The notes below the pieces were generated by a model. The model saw nothing but the letters and a program-made list of their open reading frames with translations. It was not told where the DNA came from and searched no databases. Both the position numbers and the translations under genes were made by a program. Source: Candidatus Gastranaerophilales bacterium (GTDB taxonomy: Bacteria > Cyanobacteriota > Vampirovibrionia > Gastranaerophilales > Gastranaerophilaceae). From it: 38,645 nt of DNA. Below are positions 22,231 to 31,064 of this stretch, one piece after another. Position 1 is the stretch's first letter. The number at the start of each line of letters is the position of its first letter. The stretch spans positions 1 to 38,645 of the forward strand of contig CALUYN010000016.1 of NCBI GenBank assembly GCA_944325025.1. The letters are read 5' to 3'.

Positions 22231-25200
22231 ATGGGAATTCAGCAGGACGCTATAATTTATATTGAAGACCAGGACAAACTAGATGCAAGTGCAGCGGCAA
22301 ATTCATTTGCCGATAAAAATGTTAAAAACAGAGCATATGTTAATACTCTCGGAGCAGAGTTAACTTTAAAATATCTGGCATCAGAAAATATAAATATTTC
22401 AGGTATATACAACATCCACTCTATTAAAAAAATTCTGGAAGAACTAGATATTTCAGATATCATGCTTCCCAATATACATATTGATGTCAGGGTTGTTTTT
22501 GACGAAAATCTTATTTTTATACCGAAATCTCATTTCAAATACAATCTTGTTCCTGATATTTATATTGTATTAAACCTTGCAAAAGATTTCTCCCATGTTA
22601 AATTGTTAGGCTTTTTCGAACCTAAATTAATTAATAAAAATAACCAGAACAATGATTATTATTTTATTGAAAAGGAAAAGCTAAACCCTGTTTCTGATTT
22701 AAAAAGTTTTATTGAAAATTTCAAAGGTAATACAACATCAGGTGTCACAGAAAATGATATCGAAAATTCTGAACGAATAATTATGGCGATGTCTGATAAT
22801 GATGTTTCCGAAGATGAAAAACAGTATTTGATAAAACAGCTGACCAAAAGCGCAGAACTCAGAGATAAATTCATTGAATATGAAAACTTTGAAACTCTGT
22901 CATACAAAGCAATGACTGACCCGCAAATTGAAAGAAAAGAGATAGAAACCGAGCCAGAAGAAAATATTAATGCTGCATCTGTTATTACAGATGAACCAGA
23001 TGTTCAGGAAAATAATTTAGAAACTATAGACGGCATTGAAAATTTTGACAATCTTGAGCTTGAACCCATTGAGAATATTGAAAATTTATCTCTTGATGAA
23101 ATTTCTCCTCAACCATCTGATACAAATGAAGAGAATTTAACTGACGGGCTTGCTGACATAGGAATGGCGGCTGCAGCAGGGACAATTGCAGGGGCAGCCG
23201 CAGCTGAAACTGAAGCCGCAGAGGAAATTACAGATACAGCAATTGAAAATAGCCTTAATGTCTTAGATACTGGAATTGAAGTAGAAAAAGACCTTGTTAA
23301 CAATGAAACTGACTCGCCAGAACCAATTGTTTTTGATGATATAGATACATCCAACCTGGATAATATAGCAACTCAAAATTCTGATAATTTTGAAGAAGAA
23401 ACAATATCTTTTGACAATATTGATACTTCAGAAACATATAATGATGTTGATTATATAGATAAAATTGACAATAAAATCTCCTTTGACGATATTGAAACCC
23501 CTGATGAACAGCAGATAGACAATGTTTCCCAAAATAGTGAAACAATTTCACTAGATGATATAGATACTTCATTTATGGATGAACCCTCTAATCTTCCATC
23601 TGTAGAGGATGAAACTATTTCTCTGGAAGATATTGACACTTCTGAAATTGAAGAACTAAACACTGAAGATAATAACGTTGTTGAAATTGATAATTCTTCT
23701 AGCGAAGAAGACCTGGAGGCAGATACAACAGATATATCAAATCCAGAAGATAGTTCTGACGAACCTATGCCGTTTGATGATACTGAAATTCAGCTTGATG
23801 ACTTACAAATTGAGTTTCCTGAAGATGAAAGTTCTGAAAATATGCAGGACAGCGATGAGGATTTGAACGTTGAACCACTTAATCTTATTCAAGAAGATGA
23901 CTCTTCTATAGAAACTGCACAAGAAGAACCGGAAATGAATTTCGAAACGCCAGAGTCAGACGAATTACCGGAAACACCTATCGGGAAAAATCTAGTTTCT
24001 GACGATGAATTACAAAAAAACAGCAACACAGGTTTTGGAAAAAGTTTGCTTGAAAATATAAATGAAGAAAATATTAACAGCATCTCAATAGACGATTTAG
24101 ACCTGGAAGATACCCCGACAAGCAGTAATGCAGAAGAAATAACTTCTGATGAACTCTTATCACAAATTGATAATCTGCTGAATTCCAGGGCTGAAACATC
24201 GACCTCAGACGAAACAGCTAGCAGTGAACAATTAACACCGCAAGAAATTCAAAATTCTGACAATGACAGTGAGTTTGATGACATTCCTGATATAGATGCT
24301 CTTGTATCTTCTTCTGAAATTGATACACCGGATTCGGTTATAGCTGAAAATACAGCTGCACCTCAACAGCCTGCACAACCTCAAGATGACGAGCAAAATT
24401 TGAACATTGATGAGTTGCTTAATATGGCAGATGACGCAGCTAATCAAGGCGAAACAGAGGAAAATGATAAGCTTGGAGTACTGTTCAATGATACAGATCC
24501 AGTATCAGACGTAGAATTAGATAATATAGACTATGCTGATACAATGCCTGCTTCAGATGAAGAGCGTATTCCCGGGGCAGCAGTTTTAAAACCTAAAAAA
24601 TCAGCTAACCAAAAAACTATTATAACTACAGCTGCATTAGTAGCTATACTTGCAGGAGCCTCCGCTTTTGTACTTCTAAAACCAAAATCAGAAAGTCCTG
24701 CAGACATAGAAGCAGCAACACCTGCCTCATCTGAAATTATTAATAACACCAAACCAGTGGATAATAAAGATGAAAATATTTTAGAAACTAATGCACCAAC
24801 TATAAACAAAACTGCAGATAAAAAAGTTCAAAAAACAAAAAAACAGGTAAAAGAACTCAAAAATACACCTGCAGCTAAAAAACCTGTTTCGACAGAATCT
24901 TATCTTGAAGTTCAACGGCTTGTTTGGGATGTACCTGATGTACTTTCTTACAGCCCGAAAATACAAAATTATCTAAGAACTGCAGGTAAAAGTATAAAAC
25001 TTTCACTTTCTGCAGATTTACTGCTTGCTACTGAATACGCATATTCAAATCAAGTTAAAGTCAGCTTAAAACTCAGCAAAGACGGCAGTGTTCAGGATGC
25101 AAAAATAATTTCTAGCAGCGGTTCAACAGAAATTGATAACATTGTGTTACAATCTGTTAAAGATACATTAAATGTCGTAAAACCGCCTAGCAACGAGATT

Positions 25201-25242
25201 AGCACCCCCGATTTCAATTTAAATCTTATCATATATTTTTAA
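22231..25242 (+). CDS. DUF1822-like N-terminus, acidic linker with DDIDTS repeats, membrane helix and TonB-like C-terminus
   Basis: A 1003-residue protein in four parts. Residues ~1-165 resemble cyanobacterial DUF1822 domains: ANSFADKNVKNRAYVNTLGAELTLKYLASENINIS, then VLNLAKDFSHVKLLGFFEP. Residues ~230-780 are a long Asp/Glu/Asn-rich linker with degenerate repeats of the type ISFDNIDTSE, ISLDDIDTSF, ISLEDIDTSE, VFDDIDTSN. A membrane helix lies at about 790-810 (TIITTAALVAILAGASAFVLL). A Lys/Pro-rich stretch and a C-terminal TonB domain (~925-1003, VSLKLSKDGSVQDAKIISSSGS) follow. Topology would put the DUF1822-like part inside and the TonB-like part in the periplasm. It heads a plus-strand unit with a sigma-like factor and an ATPase. 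The ribosome-binding site is ATAGGAGAAA. A role in transmitting envelope signals is inference. Confidence 0.8.
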   Translation: MGIQQDAIIYIEDQDKLDASAAANSFADKNVKNRAYVNTLGAELTLKYLASENINISGIYNIHSIKKILEELDISDIMLPNIHIDVRVVFDENLIFIPKSHFKYNLVPDIYIVLNLAKDFSHVKLLGFFEPKLINKNNQNNDYYFIEKEKLNPVSDLKSFIENFKGNTTSGVTENDIENSERIIMAMSDNDVSEDEKQYLIKQLTKSAELRDKFIEYENFETLSYKAMTDPQIERKEIETEPEENINAASVITDEPDVQENNLETIDGIENFDNLELEPIENIENLSLDEISPQPSDTNEENLTDGLADIGMAAAAGTIAGAAAAETEAAEEITDTAIENSLNVLDTGIEVEKDLVNNETDSPEPIVFDDIDTSNLDNIATQNSDNFEEETISFDNIDTSETYNDVDYIDKIDNKISFDDIETPDEQQIDNVSQNSETISLDDIDTSFMDEPSNLPSVEDETISLEDIDTSEIEELNTEDNNVVEIDNSSSEEDLEADTTDISNPEDSSDEPMPFDDTEIQLDDLQIEFPEDESSENMQDSDEDLNVEPLNLIQEDDSSIETAQEEPEMNFETPESDELPETPIGKNLVSDDELQKNSNTGFGKSLLENINEENINSISIDDLDLEDTPTSSNAEEITSDELLSQIDNLLNSRAETSTSDETASSEQLTPQEIQNSDNDSEFDDIPDIDALVSSSEIDTPDSVIAENTAAPQQPAQPQDDEQNLNIDELLNMADDAANQGETEENDKLGVLFNDTDPVSDVELDNIDYADTMPASDEERIPGAAVLKPKKSANQKTIITTAALVAILAGASAFVLLKPKSESPADIEAATPASSEIINNTKPVDNKDENILETNAPTINKTADKKVQKTKKQVKELKNTPAAKKPVSTESYLEVQRLVWDVPDVLSYSPKIQNYLRTAGKSIKLSLSADLLLATEYAYSNQVKVSLKLSKDGSVQDAKIISSSGSTEIDNIVLQSVKDTLNVVKPPSNEISTPDFNLNLIIYF

Positions 25243-25279
25243 TTATGCTATAATGTGATAAGAACAAGGAAACTGTATA

Positions 25280-25855
25280 GTGGAATTAGCTCAGGATAAA
25301 ATTGATTTAATAGAAAAAATTATAAAAAGCGACAGAAAATTCGCGAATAATGAAGATTTGTATGATGATTTTTTTAATGAAACATGCAAACGCTCATTGC
25401 TTATTGTCAAAACCGTTACTTCTGATGAAACTTTAGAAGCCTATTTAAGAAAAATTGCCACAACCTCTATTTTAAACGTCTTAAAAAATGAAGGCAGATT
25501 AAGAAGAACAAGAAGCGGTTATATGTCAACAAACGAAATGCCGCTTGAATCTGCAGTTTCATCAACAGTACCTGATTACTCAAAAATTGAAATCAGGTAT
25601 GAAAATATTGAAATTCAAGAAACTCCGGAAGATATTGCCGTAAAAAAAGATATATTGCAAAATATAGTTAATGCTGTTTATAAAATTGACAGCGAAACTC
25701 CTGAAAAAAATTACTATAAATTATACTATCTCAGATATGAAAAAGGGATGACTCAAAATGAAATTGCAAAAGAGTTAAACCTCTCTCAATCCGAAGTTTC
25801 AAAAAGATTATTTAAGTTATTAGATAAAGTAAAACAAGCATTTAACCAGGATTAA
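25280..25855 (+). CDS. Sigma-70-like (ECF-type) transcription factor
   Basis: A 191-residue protein starting at GTG with AAGGAA upstream. The N-terminal part (~20-75) has the look of sigma region 2 (LYDDFFNETCKRSLLIVKTV ... LEAYLRKIATTSILNVLK). The C-terminal part carries a clear region-4 helix-turn-helix at 157-180 (MTQNEIAKELNLSQSEVSKRLFKLL), preceded by YKLYYLRYEKG. In cyanobacteria, DUF1822 genes commonly sit beside a sigma-70-family gene, as here. It lies 37 bp after the DUF1822-like gene and its stop is followed by the next start after four bases. It probably directs expression of genes tied to this membrane system; the target is unknown. An anti-sigma role for the neighbour is possible. 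Confidence 0.8.
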   Translation: MELAQDKIDLIEKIIKSDRKFANNEDLYDDFFNETCKRSLLIVKTVTSDETLEAYLRKIATTSILNVLKNEGRLRRTRSGYMSTNEMPLESAVSSTVPDYSKIEIRYENIEIQETPEDIAVKKDILQNIVNAVYKIDSETPEKNYYKLYYLRYEKGMTQNEIAKELNLSQSEVSKRLFKLLDKVKQAFNQD

Positions 25856-25859
25856 CAAA

Positions 25860-28823
25860 ATGAAATGTCCTATATGTAAAAAAAACATTCCTGACAATGC
25901 GCTAAAATGCCCTTATTGTAAGGCTCGTACAGGTTTAATCTGTAAGAATTGCAATACTGTCAATTCTTTATTTGATTTGACATGCAAAAAATGCGGCAAA
26001 GAAATCTTAAAACTCTGCCCGCAATGTAAAAGTGTCAACTTTCCTAATGCAGAAAAATGCCGTAAATGCGGCCATAAATTTGAAACACATCAGCAGGAGC
26101 CTGAACCTAAAAAAATAAAGCTTGAATATGGAACAAAAACGGTTTCACAGCAAAGTGCAAAAAATTTGCTTGTAAAAGGGCTGCTTTCTAAAAATAAAAA
26201 AATCCTTTCGCTCAGCGGCGAAAAAGGAGTAGGGAAAAGCCTTGTATTAAAAGCTGTCATGCAAAGTTTAAACGACAAAAATATATCATGGCTTTACGGC
26301 AAATGTACACCATTAACTCAAATTACCCCGGGCGGGCTTATTCAGGATATTTTACTCAACATTTTTAATCTGCCGAATTTTTGTATTAATAATTTGGATT
26401 TCAAAAAAAATGCATCTCAGTATTTTAAAAATGAATTTCCGCAGCTTAATAACAGTGAAATATTTGATCTTTTGAATTTTCTTTACCCTGATAAGGAAGG
26501 TATTTTTGAAAATATCGCAGCGGCTAAAAACAAGACTTTTGAATTTCTAAATAAAATATTTGACCATATTACAAGCATAAATCAATTTGTTTATGTGATA
26601 GACAATTTTGATTTTATAGACGGTTTTTCCTATGAGTTTATAAGCAAATATATAAAAAAAGAAAATATCTGGACTAATTTAAAACTGCTTCTGATTTATA
26701 ATGAACCAAAGCCTTCAAAGGGATATTTTTATTTCCCAGAAAACGATAAAGAAAACTTTTACTTAGATGTCGGAATTGCACCTCTGGAATTTCAGCAGAT
26801 GTTTTCGCTTGTGGAACAAAAAAACAAAAAAATTGACGGCTTCCCTCATCTTAATAATGCGGAACTACAGGAAATATATAAAATCAGCAGCGGAAATCCA
26901 TCTTATATTAATCACGCTTTGAGCCTGTGCTTTGACTGCCAGCTTTGCGGAAGGGAATTTGAAATTTCTACCACTTTTACAGGACTTCTTGAATACAGGC
27001 TTAAGCTTTTGGAAGAACTAAATCCTATTGCATACGATATCCTTGTCGGTTCTGCGATAATAGGCGACAAGATTAATATGAACCTTGTAAAAGAAATTTT
27101 CAAAGTTGATGATGCGGCATTCAGAGATATTTTGATTTATCTGAAAAAAATGGACTACATAAACCATGTAAATGATATTTACTGCGAATTCAGCTCATTA
27201 ACTCTTTGGGAAACAATCCTCAAAACTTCCAAAAATGCAGATAAATATGAAGAAATTAATAAAAAAATTCTTGAATATTTTGCGGGATTTACTCTCAATT
27301 CAAACGCAATTCTCGGCGTGATTGCGCAAAACCTCAAGCAGCCGCGGCTTGCACTTGAAATTTGGACAAAAAATACAAAACTGGCAGCTTATGTCGGAGA
27401 TTTAAACCTCTATGCAATTTCGCAAAAACAATCAATGGCTCTTATTAACGAGTTTGACGAAAGCGCAACTTTAAAAATCAGATACAATATCTCAGAACGC
27501 CTCGGCAAACTTCTTGCAAATTCAAATCCAACAGAAGCAATTGAATATCTTCCTGATGCGATTTCCAACGCTCAGGCAGTCGGCGACAGCCCTAAAGAAA
27601 TTGAACTTTTAGCGTATATGTCATCCTGCTGCCGTAAAACAGGAAATTATTTCGGCGAAGTTGAATGCGTGGACGCGGTTTTGAAAAAAGCAAAACCTGA
27701 AAATGCACTTGATATAGCTCTTTTAAAATGCACAAAACTTAAAGCTCTTTTAAATATCGGAAACTGCGGGCAAATTATTAATATGATTGATACAGAAATA
27801 ATGCCTGTTTTGGATAATTATTTTGCACAAAAGAAAAATTTAAAAAATCCGCAGACACCATTTATTTATGAAACCTGGCTTAAAACTTATTTAATTCTTG
27901 CAAATGCACTCGCGCTTCAGGGCAACGACAGATCTTTCGAGATTTTGACAATACTGTTTGATATCATTGAAAGAAACCAAATTCAAGATGAACTTTTTAT
28001 TTGCAAATGCAAACTTACGCTCGCCCTTGCAAATACAATAAAAGGCAGTTTTAAAGCATCCGAGCAAATGCTTGAAGATGTCCTTAAATGTTACCGCGAA
28101 AACATTATGGATAATGAAACAATTATCCGTTGGAATTTTATAAACATAATAAACAATTTCTTGAGAAAACGCTACGACGGCATGCAAGAAGATTTGTTCC
28201 AGATAGTAACTTTTGCAAACAATAACGGCGATAACTTCACCAAAAATATATTAAAAACCCTTCTTGGAAAAATGTTCAAAGACAATGACAACGCAAAACA
28301 GGCAATGGAAATATATAACGATCAAATAGCTTATTTTGCAAAAGAAAAAATGGCACTTGGAGCACTTTTAACCTGGTACTTTATTGCAGAAGCAACACTT
28401 ATTACAGAAGGGCCGAAAAATGCACTTGAAATTGCCGAACAGGCACTTGAAGTTGCACAAAATCCAAAAATCGATAACTATTTCTTTACAGTACTTTTCA
28501 AAATGGTTATTGCAAAATGCTCTATAACACTTTCTGACTTTGATACGGCAAAAATCCATATTGAAAATGCAATATTTACTGCAAAAAAATTCAATATGAA
28601 TGATCTTCTCTCCAGACTATTTTTATTATACGGAACTTATTTTCAGGAAATAGGTCTGGTCAAATCCCCGCAGCAGCTTGAATATTTACAGGCAGCAGAA
28701 AAAATGTACAAACAGGCAGAAGCAGCCATTAAACAAACAGAAAACAAATATGTTTACACAGAACTTCAAAAAGCAAAAGGGGTTCTCAAATCATTCTGCC
28801 GCATGAATTATATTAAACTTTAG
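25860..28823 (+). CDS. Zinc-ribbon ATPase with C-terminal helical repeats (STAND-like)
   Basis: A 987-residue protein with three CxxC zinc ribbons at the N-terminus: C3/C6-C17/C20, C28/C31-C42/C45 and C53/C56-C67/C70. A P-loop ATPase follows, with Walker A GEKGVGKS at 120-127 and a Walker-B-like strand FVYVIDNFDFIDG at about 243-255. The remaining ~600 residues are helical with repeating patterns of TPR type (for example AIEYLPDAISNAQAVGDSPKEIELLAY and NALEIAEQALEVAQ). This order, regulatory zinc ribbon, NTPase and TPR, resembles STAND-type signalling ATPases and regulators such as MalT. Its start is four bases after the sigma-like gene, so both are co-translated. A role in controlling the sigma factor is inference. 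Confidence 0.82.
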   Translation: MKCPICKKNIPDNALKCPYCKARTGLICKNCNTVNSLFDLTCKKCGKEILKLCPQCKSVNFPNAEKCRKCGHKFETHQQEPEPKKIKLEYGTKTVSQQSAKNLLVKGLLSKNKKILSLSGEKGVGKSLVLKAVMQSLNDKNISWLYGKCTPLTQITPGGLIQDILLNIFNLPNFCINNLDFKKNASQYFKNEFPQLNNSEIFDLLNFLYPDKEGIFENIAAAKNKTFEFLNKIFDHITSINQFVYVIDNFDFIDGFSYEFISKYIKKENIWTNLKLLLIYNEPKPSKGYFYFPENDKENFYLDVGIAPLEFQQMFSLVEQKNKKIDGFPHLNNAELQEIYKISSGNPSYINHALSLCFDCQLCGREFEISTTFTGLLEYRLKLLEELNPIAYDILVGSAIIGDKINMNLVKEIFKVDDAAFRDILIYLKKMDYINHVNDIYCEFSSLTLWETILKTSKNADKYEEINKKILEYFAGFTLNSNAILGVIAQNLKQPRLALEIWTKNTKLAAYVGDLNLYAISQKQSMALINEFDESATLKIRYNISERLGKLLANSNPTEAIEYLPDAISNAQAVGDSPKEIELLAYMSSCCRKTGNYFGEVECVDAVLKKAKPENALDIALLKCTKLKALLNIGNCGQIINMIDTEIMPVLDNYFAQKKNLKNPQTPFIYETWLKTYLILANALALQGNDRSFEILTILFDIIERNQIQDELFICKCKLTLALANTIKGSFKASEQMLEDVLKCYRENIMDNETIIRWNFINIINNFLRKRYDGMQEDLFQIVTFANNNGDNFTKNILKTLLGKMFKDNDNAKQAMEIYNDQIAYFAKEKMALGALLTWYFIAEATLITEGPKNALEIAEQALEVAQNPKIDNYFFTVLFKMVIAKCSITLSDFDTAKIHIENAIFTAKKFNMNDLLSRLFLLYGTYFQEIGLVKSPQQLEYLQAAEKMYKQAEAAIKQTENKYVYTELQKAKGVLKSFCRMNYIKL

Positions 28824-28837
28824 TATCTTTATAAAAC

Positions 28838-28904
28838 GTCATGCTGAACTTGTTTGACAAAGCGAACCAAAATTTTTATCATCCTGAATTTATTTCAGGG
28901 GTAA
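28838..28904. repeat. GTCATGCTGAAC-type intergenic repeat
   Basis: CGTCATGCTGAACTTGTTTG, then a second segment TCATCCTGAATTTATTTCAG GGG that forms a dyad (CCTGAA ... TTCAGG). Elements of this style are found in many genomes. It follows the ATPase gene stop by 15 bp and may act as a weak terminator. The rest of the gap to 28941 has no further signal. Confidence 0.6.
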
Positions 28905-28941
28905 CGGTTTTATACATTTTTAATTTATATTGCAATATATT

Positions 28942-28985
28942 TTCTCTTGAAAATGTATTGACAAAATCAAGAGAAGAGTTATAAT
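28942..28985 (+). promoter_or_regulatory. Consensus promoter with a 9-bp dyad operator for the His/Cys-rich regulator
   Basis: TTGACA (28958-28963), 16 bp, then TATAAT (28980-28985): both hexamers are perfect sigma-70 consensus. Perfect 9-bp arms TTCTCTTGA (28942-28950) and TCAAGAGAA (28967-28975) flank the -35 box with a 16-bp gap, so their centres are 25 bp apart (about 2.4 helical turns). A regulator binding both arms would block the polymerase. The next gene codes for a DNA-binding type protein, so autoregulation is plausible. Confidence 0.75.
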
Positions 28986-29006
28986 GATTACAAGGAGGTT
29001 AAAATT

Positions 29007-29321
29007 ATGCACGAATGTAATCATGAACATCATTGTAATCACGAAGGCCACTGCGGACACGGTGAAGGGCATTGTCACGGGCACGGTGAAGGACATGAAT
29101 GCCACAACCATGAAGAAGGCCACAACTGCCACGGCGGCGGATGCCACGGAAAAGGGCAGTGGGGCGGGAAACGCGAAGGCGCCGGAAGAAAATGCGAAAA
29201 TCCAAAAATTCCATTTAACAGAAGGCTAAATGAAGAATTAATCAATAAATTAAAAACTTACGCATCAGAAAATGGAATAACTGAAACTGAAGCTCTGGAA
29301 CGCGCAATACAAAATCTGTAG
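29007..29321 (+). CDS. His/Cys-rich protein with a C-terminal ribbon-helix-helix-like DNA-binding domain
   Basis: A 104-residue protein. The first 47 residues contain 16 His and 7 Cys, dominated by GHG, CHNH and similar clusters, strong potential ligands for Zn, Ni, Co or Cu. A linker, GKGQWGGKREGAGRK (residues 48-62), resembles the GGxRxGAGRK motif found ahead of ribbon-helix-helix or other DNA-binding domains. The last 40 residues (IPFNRRLNEELINKLKTYASENGITETEALERAIQNL) have a beta-strand/helix/helix layout typical of Arc/MetJ/NikR-type proteins. It is transcribed from a consensus promoter overlapping a dyad, with AAGGAGG before the start. A metal-responsive repressor is the favoured reading; a metal-storage protein is the alternative. 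The DNA-binding class is inferred from a short match. Confidence 0.75.
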   Translation: MHECNHEHHCNHEGHCGHGEGHCHGHGEGHECHNHEEGHNCHGGGCHGKGQWGGKREGAGRKCENPKIPFNRRLNEELINKLKTYASENGITETEALERAIQNL

Positions 29322-29392
29322 ACTTTAGGGGCGATAATCATTCCAATTTATCTTTTTTTATAGTAAAATAATTTACAAATAAAGGAGATAAA

Positions 29393-30445
29393 ATGTATTA
29401 TCAAGGTTTAATCAATGAATTCAGAGAGTACCTTCCGGTTTCAAGCACAACTCCGGTCATAACTTTAAATGAAGGCAATACGCCGCTGATTAAGGCTGAA
29501 AATCTTGCAAAAAAAATCGGACTTAATGCAGAAATCTATTTAAAATTTGAGGGCTGCAACCCGACAGGCAGTTTTAAAGACCGCGGAATGACAATGGCTG
29601 TTTCTAAAGCTAAAGAAGCAGGCTCAGGCGCTATCATTTGTGCCTCAACCGGCAACACTTCAGCTTCAGCTGCAGCATACGGTGCAAAAGCCGGTATGAG
29701 AACATTTGTACTTATCCCTGACGGCTACATTGCTCTTGGCAAACTCTCGCAGGCCATGATGTACGGTGCAGAAATTATTGCAATTCAGGGCAACTTTGAC
29801 GAAGCTCTTGAAATGGTAAGAAAAATCTCTGATAATTATCCGATTACCCTTGTCAATTCAGTAAATCCATACAGAATTGAAGGGCAGAAAACCGGCGCTT
29901 TTGAAATCTGTAATGCTCTTGCTCAGGCGCCTGATTATCATTTTATCCCTGTCGGCAATGCAGGTAACATAACAGCCTACTGGAAGGGTTATAAACAATG
30001 GCATGAATTAGGGAAAATTCCTTCTCTGCCAAAAATGATGGGCTTTGAAGCTGAAGGAGCAGCTGCAATTGTTAAAGGAGAAAGAATTTATAAGCCGGAA
30101 ACTCTTGCAACTGCAATTCGTATCGGCAACCCTGCTAGTTGGAAACAGGCAGAAGCTGCCCGCGATGAAAGCGGAGGCATGATTAATTTTGTAACCGATG
30201 ATGAAATCGTAAAAGCATACAAACTTATCGCATCAACAGAAGGAATACTTGCAGAACCGGCAAGTGCTGCTTCCGTTGCAGGGCTAATAAAAGTAAAAGA
30301 CCAAATAAAAGAAGGTTCTAAAATTGTTTGTATTTTAACAGGAAACGGACTTAAAGATCCTGATAACGCCATAAAATATTCAAATTCCGATGTTAAAAAG
30401 ACATCAGCTGATATGACGGAAATTTTACGGGCAATGAATATATAA
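29393..30445 (+). CDS. thrC: Threonine synthase
   Basis: A 350-residue PLP enzyme that converts O-phosphohomoserine to threonine in the aspartate-family pathway. The PLP lysine is in [13 protein letters not shown] at residues 54-66 (K62); phosphate-binding PVGNAGNIT and the C-terminal substrate region ([28 protein letters not shown]) are in place. Length matches the shorter class of threonine synthases. The start has AAAGGAGATAAA upstream. The preceding 71 bp hold no obvious promoter hexamers beyond AT-rich sequence. It ends five bases from the convergent gene at 30451. Confidence 0.95.
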   Translation: MYYQGLINEFREYLPVSSTTPVITLNEGNTPLIKAENLAKKIGLNAEIYLKFEGCNPTGSFKDRGMTMAVSKAKEAGSGAIICASTGNTSASAAAYGAKAGMRTFVLIPDGYIALGKLSQAMMYGAEIIAIQGNFDEALEMVRKISDNYPITLVNSVNPYRIEGQKTGAFEICNALAQAPDYHFIPVGNAGNITAYWKGYKQWHELGKIPSLPKMMGFEAEGAAAIVKGERIYKPETLATAIRIGNPASWKQAEAARDESGGMINFVTDDEIVKAYKLIASTEGILAEPASAASVAGLIKVKDQIKEGSKIVCILTGNGLKDPDNAIKYSNSDVKKTSADMTEILRAMNI

Positions 30446-30450
30446 AGTTG

Positions 30451-31035
30451 TTATTTACCTTGCAAATCCTCCGTGATAATACCGCCGGATCCCCTGTCTA
30501 TTTCACGTTTGACAGGTTTGCCGTTTTCGTCAAACCATATTTTAACACTTCCGCGCTGCTCATAAGAAGCAGTTAATTTTCCGTCCTCATCAAACATTGA
30601 TACATTTGTAATGTCTTCAGGAAATTTTGTTACACTCTCTGATTTTTTTATCCCGCTGTCATAATAAGTATAAGTGTATTCTTTCCTCATTGCTTGAACA
30701 TTATTTTCATCGTATACAATATTAACCTGAAATGCTATCCTGTCATACTCATCATACTGACGGCCGATTTCCAAATTTCTATCACGGGCATATTCTGAAA
30801 TAAGCTGGCCGGAATGGTTATAAATCCTCGAAATATAAACCTTATCAGGACTTATTTCATAAACAATATGACCTACAGGATCATCTTTTTCATAAACTTT
30901 TGTGCCGTCTTCTTTTACATAAGACGGTAATAACGGTTTTTCAGTATTTTGTTGTTCTAACGGGTTTACAAAAAAGTTTTTAAACATGCTAATTATATCG
31001 GTAAAAAATGTATATAACTTTAAAAATTCATACAT
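30451..31035 (-). CDS. Unknown protein, 194 residues, with YD-like/MORN-like beta repeats
   Basis: No firm family. The N-terminus (about 1-23) is hydrophobic with aromatic residues and may be a membrane anchor. The rest alternates short beta segments of the type VYISRIYNHSGQLISEY, YDEYDRIAFQVN, YTYYDSGIKKSESV, MFDEDGKLTASYEQ, IWFDENGKPVKRE, each with a D/N-x-x-G-K/Q turn. This pattern is seen in YwqK-like antitoxin repeats, MORN-like and RHS/YD repeats. It is divergent from a TPR gene at 31065 with only 29 bp between the starts. There is no ribosome-binding site; CATAAT lies nine bases upstream. Function unknown. Confidence 0.6.
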   Translation of the reverse strand: MYEFLKLYTFFTDIISMFKNFFVNPLEQQNTEKPLLPSYVKEDGTKVYEKDDPVGHIVYEISPDKVYISRIYNHSGQLISEYARDRNLEIGRQYDEYDRIAFQVNIVYDENNVQAMRKEYTYTYYDSGIKKSESVTKFPEDITNVSMFDEDGKLTASYEQRGSVKIWFDENGKPVKREIDRGSGGIITEDLQGK

Positions 31036-31051
31036 ATAAATGAAATTATGT

Positions 31052-31057
31052 TATAAT
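31052..31057 (+). promoter_or_regulatory. -10 box giving a leaderless transcript of the TPR gene; divergent start region
   Basis: TATAAT seven bases before the ATG at 31065, with no ribosome-binding site: the expected first base is the A of ATG. On the opposite strand, CATAAT lies nine bases before the start at 31035. The two divergent genes thus share a 29-bp gap with overlapping -10 regions, and their -35 regions lie within each other's coding sequence. Confidence 0.6.
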
Positions 31058-31064
31058 TTTATAT

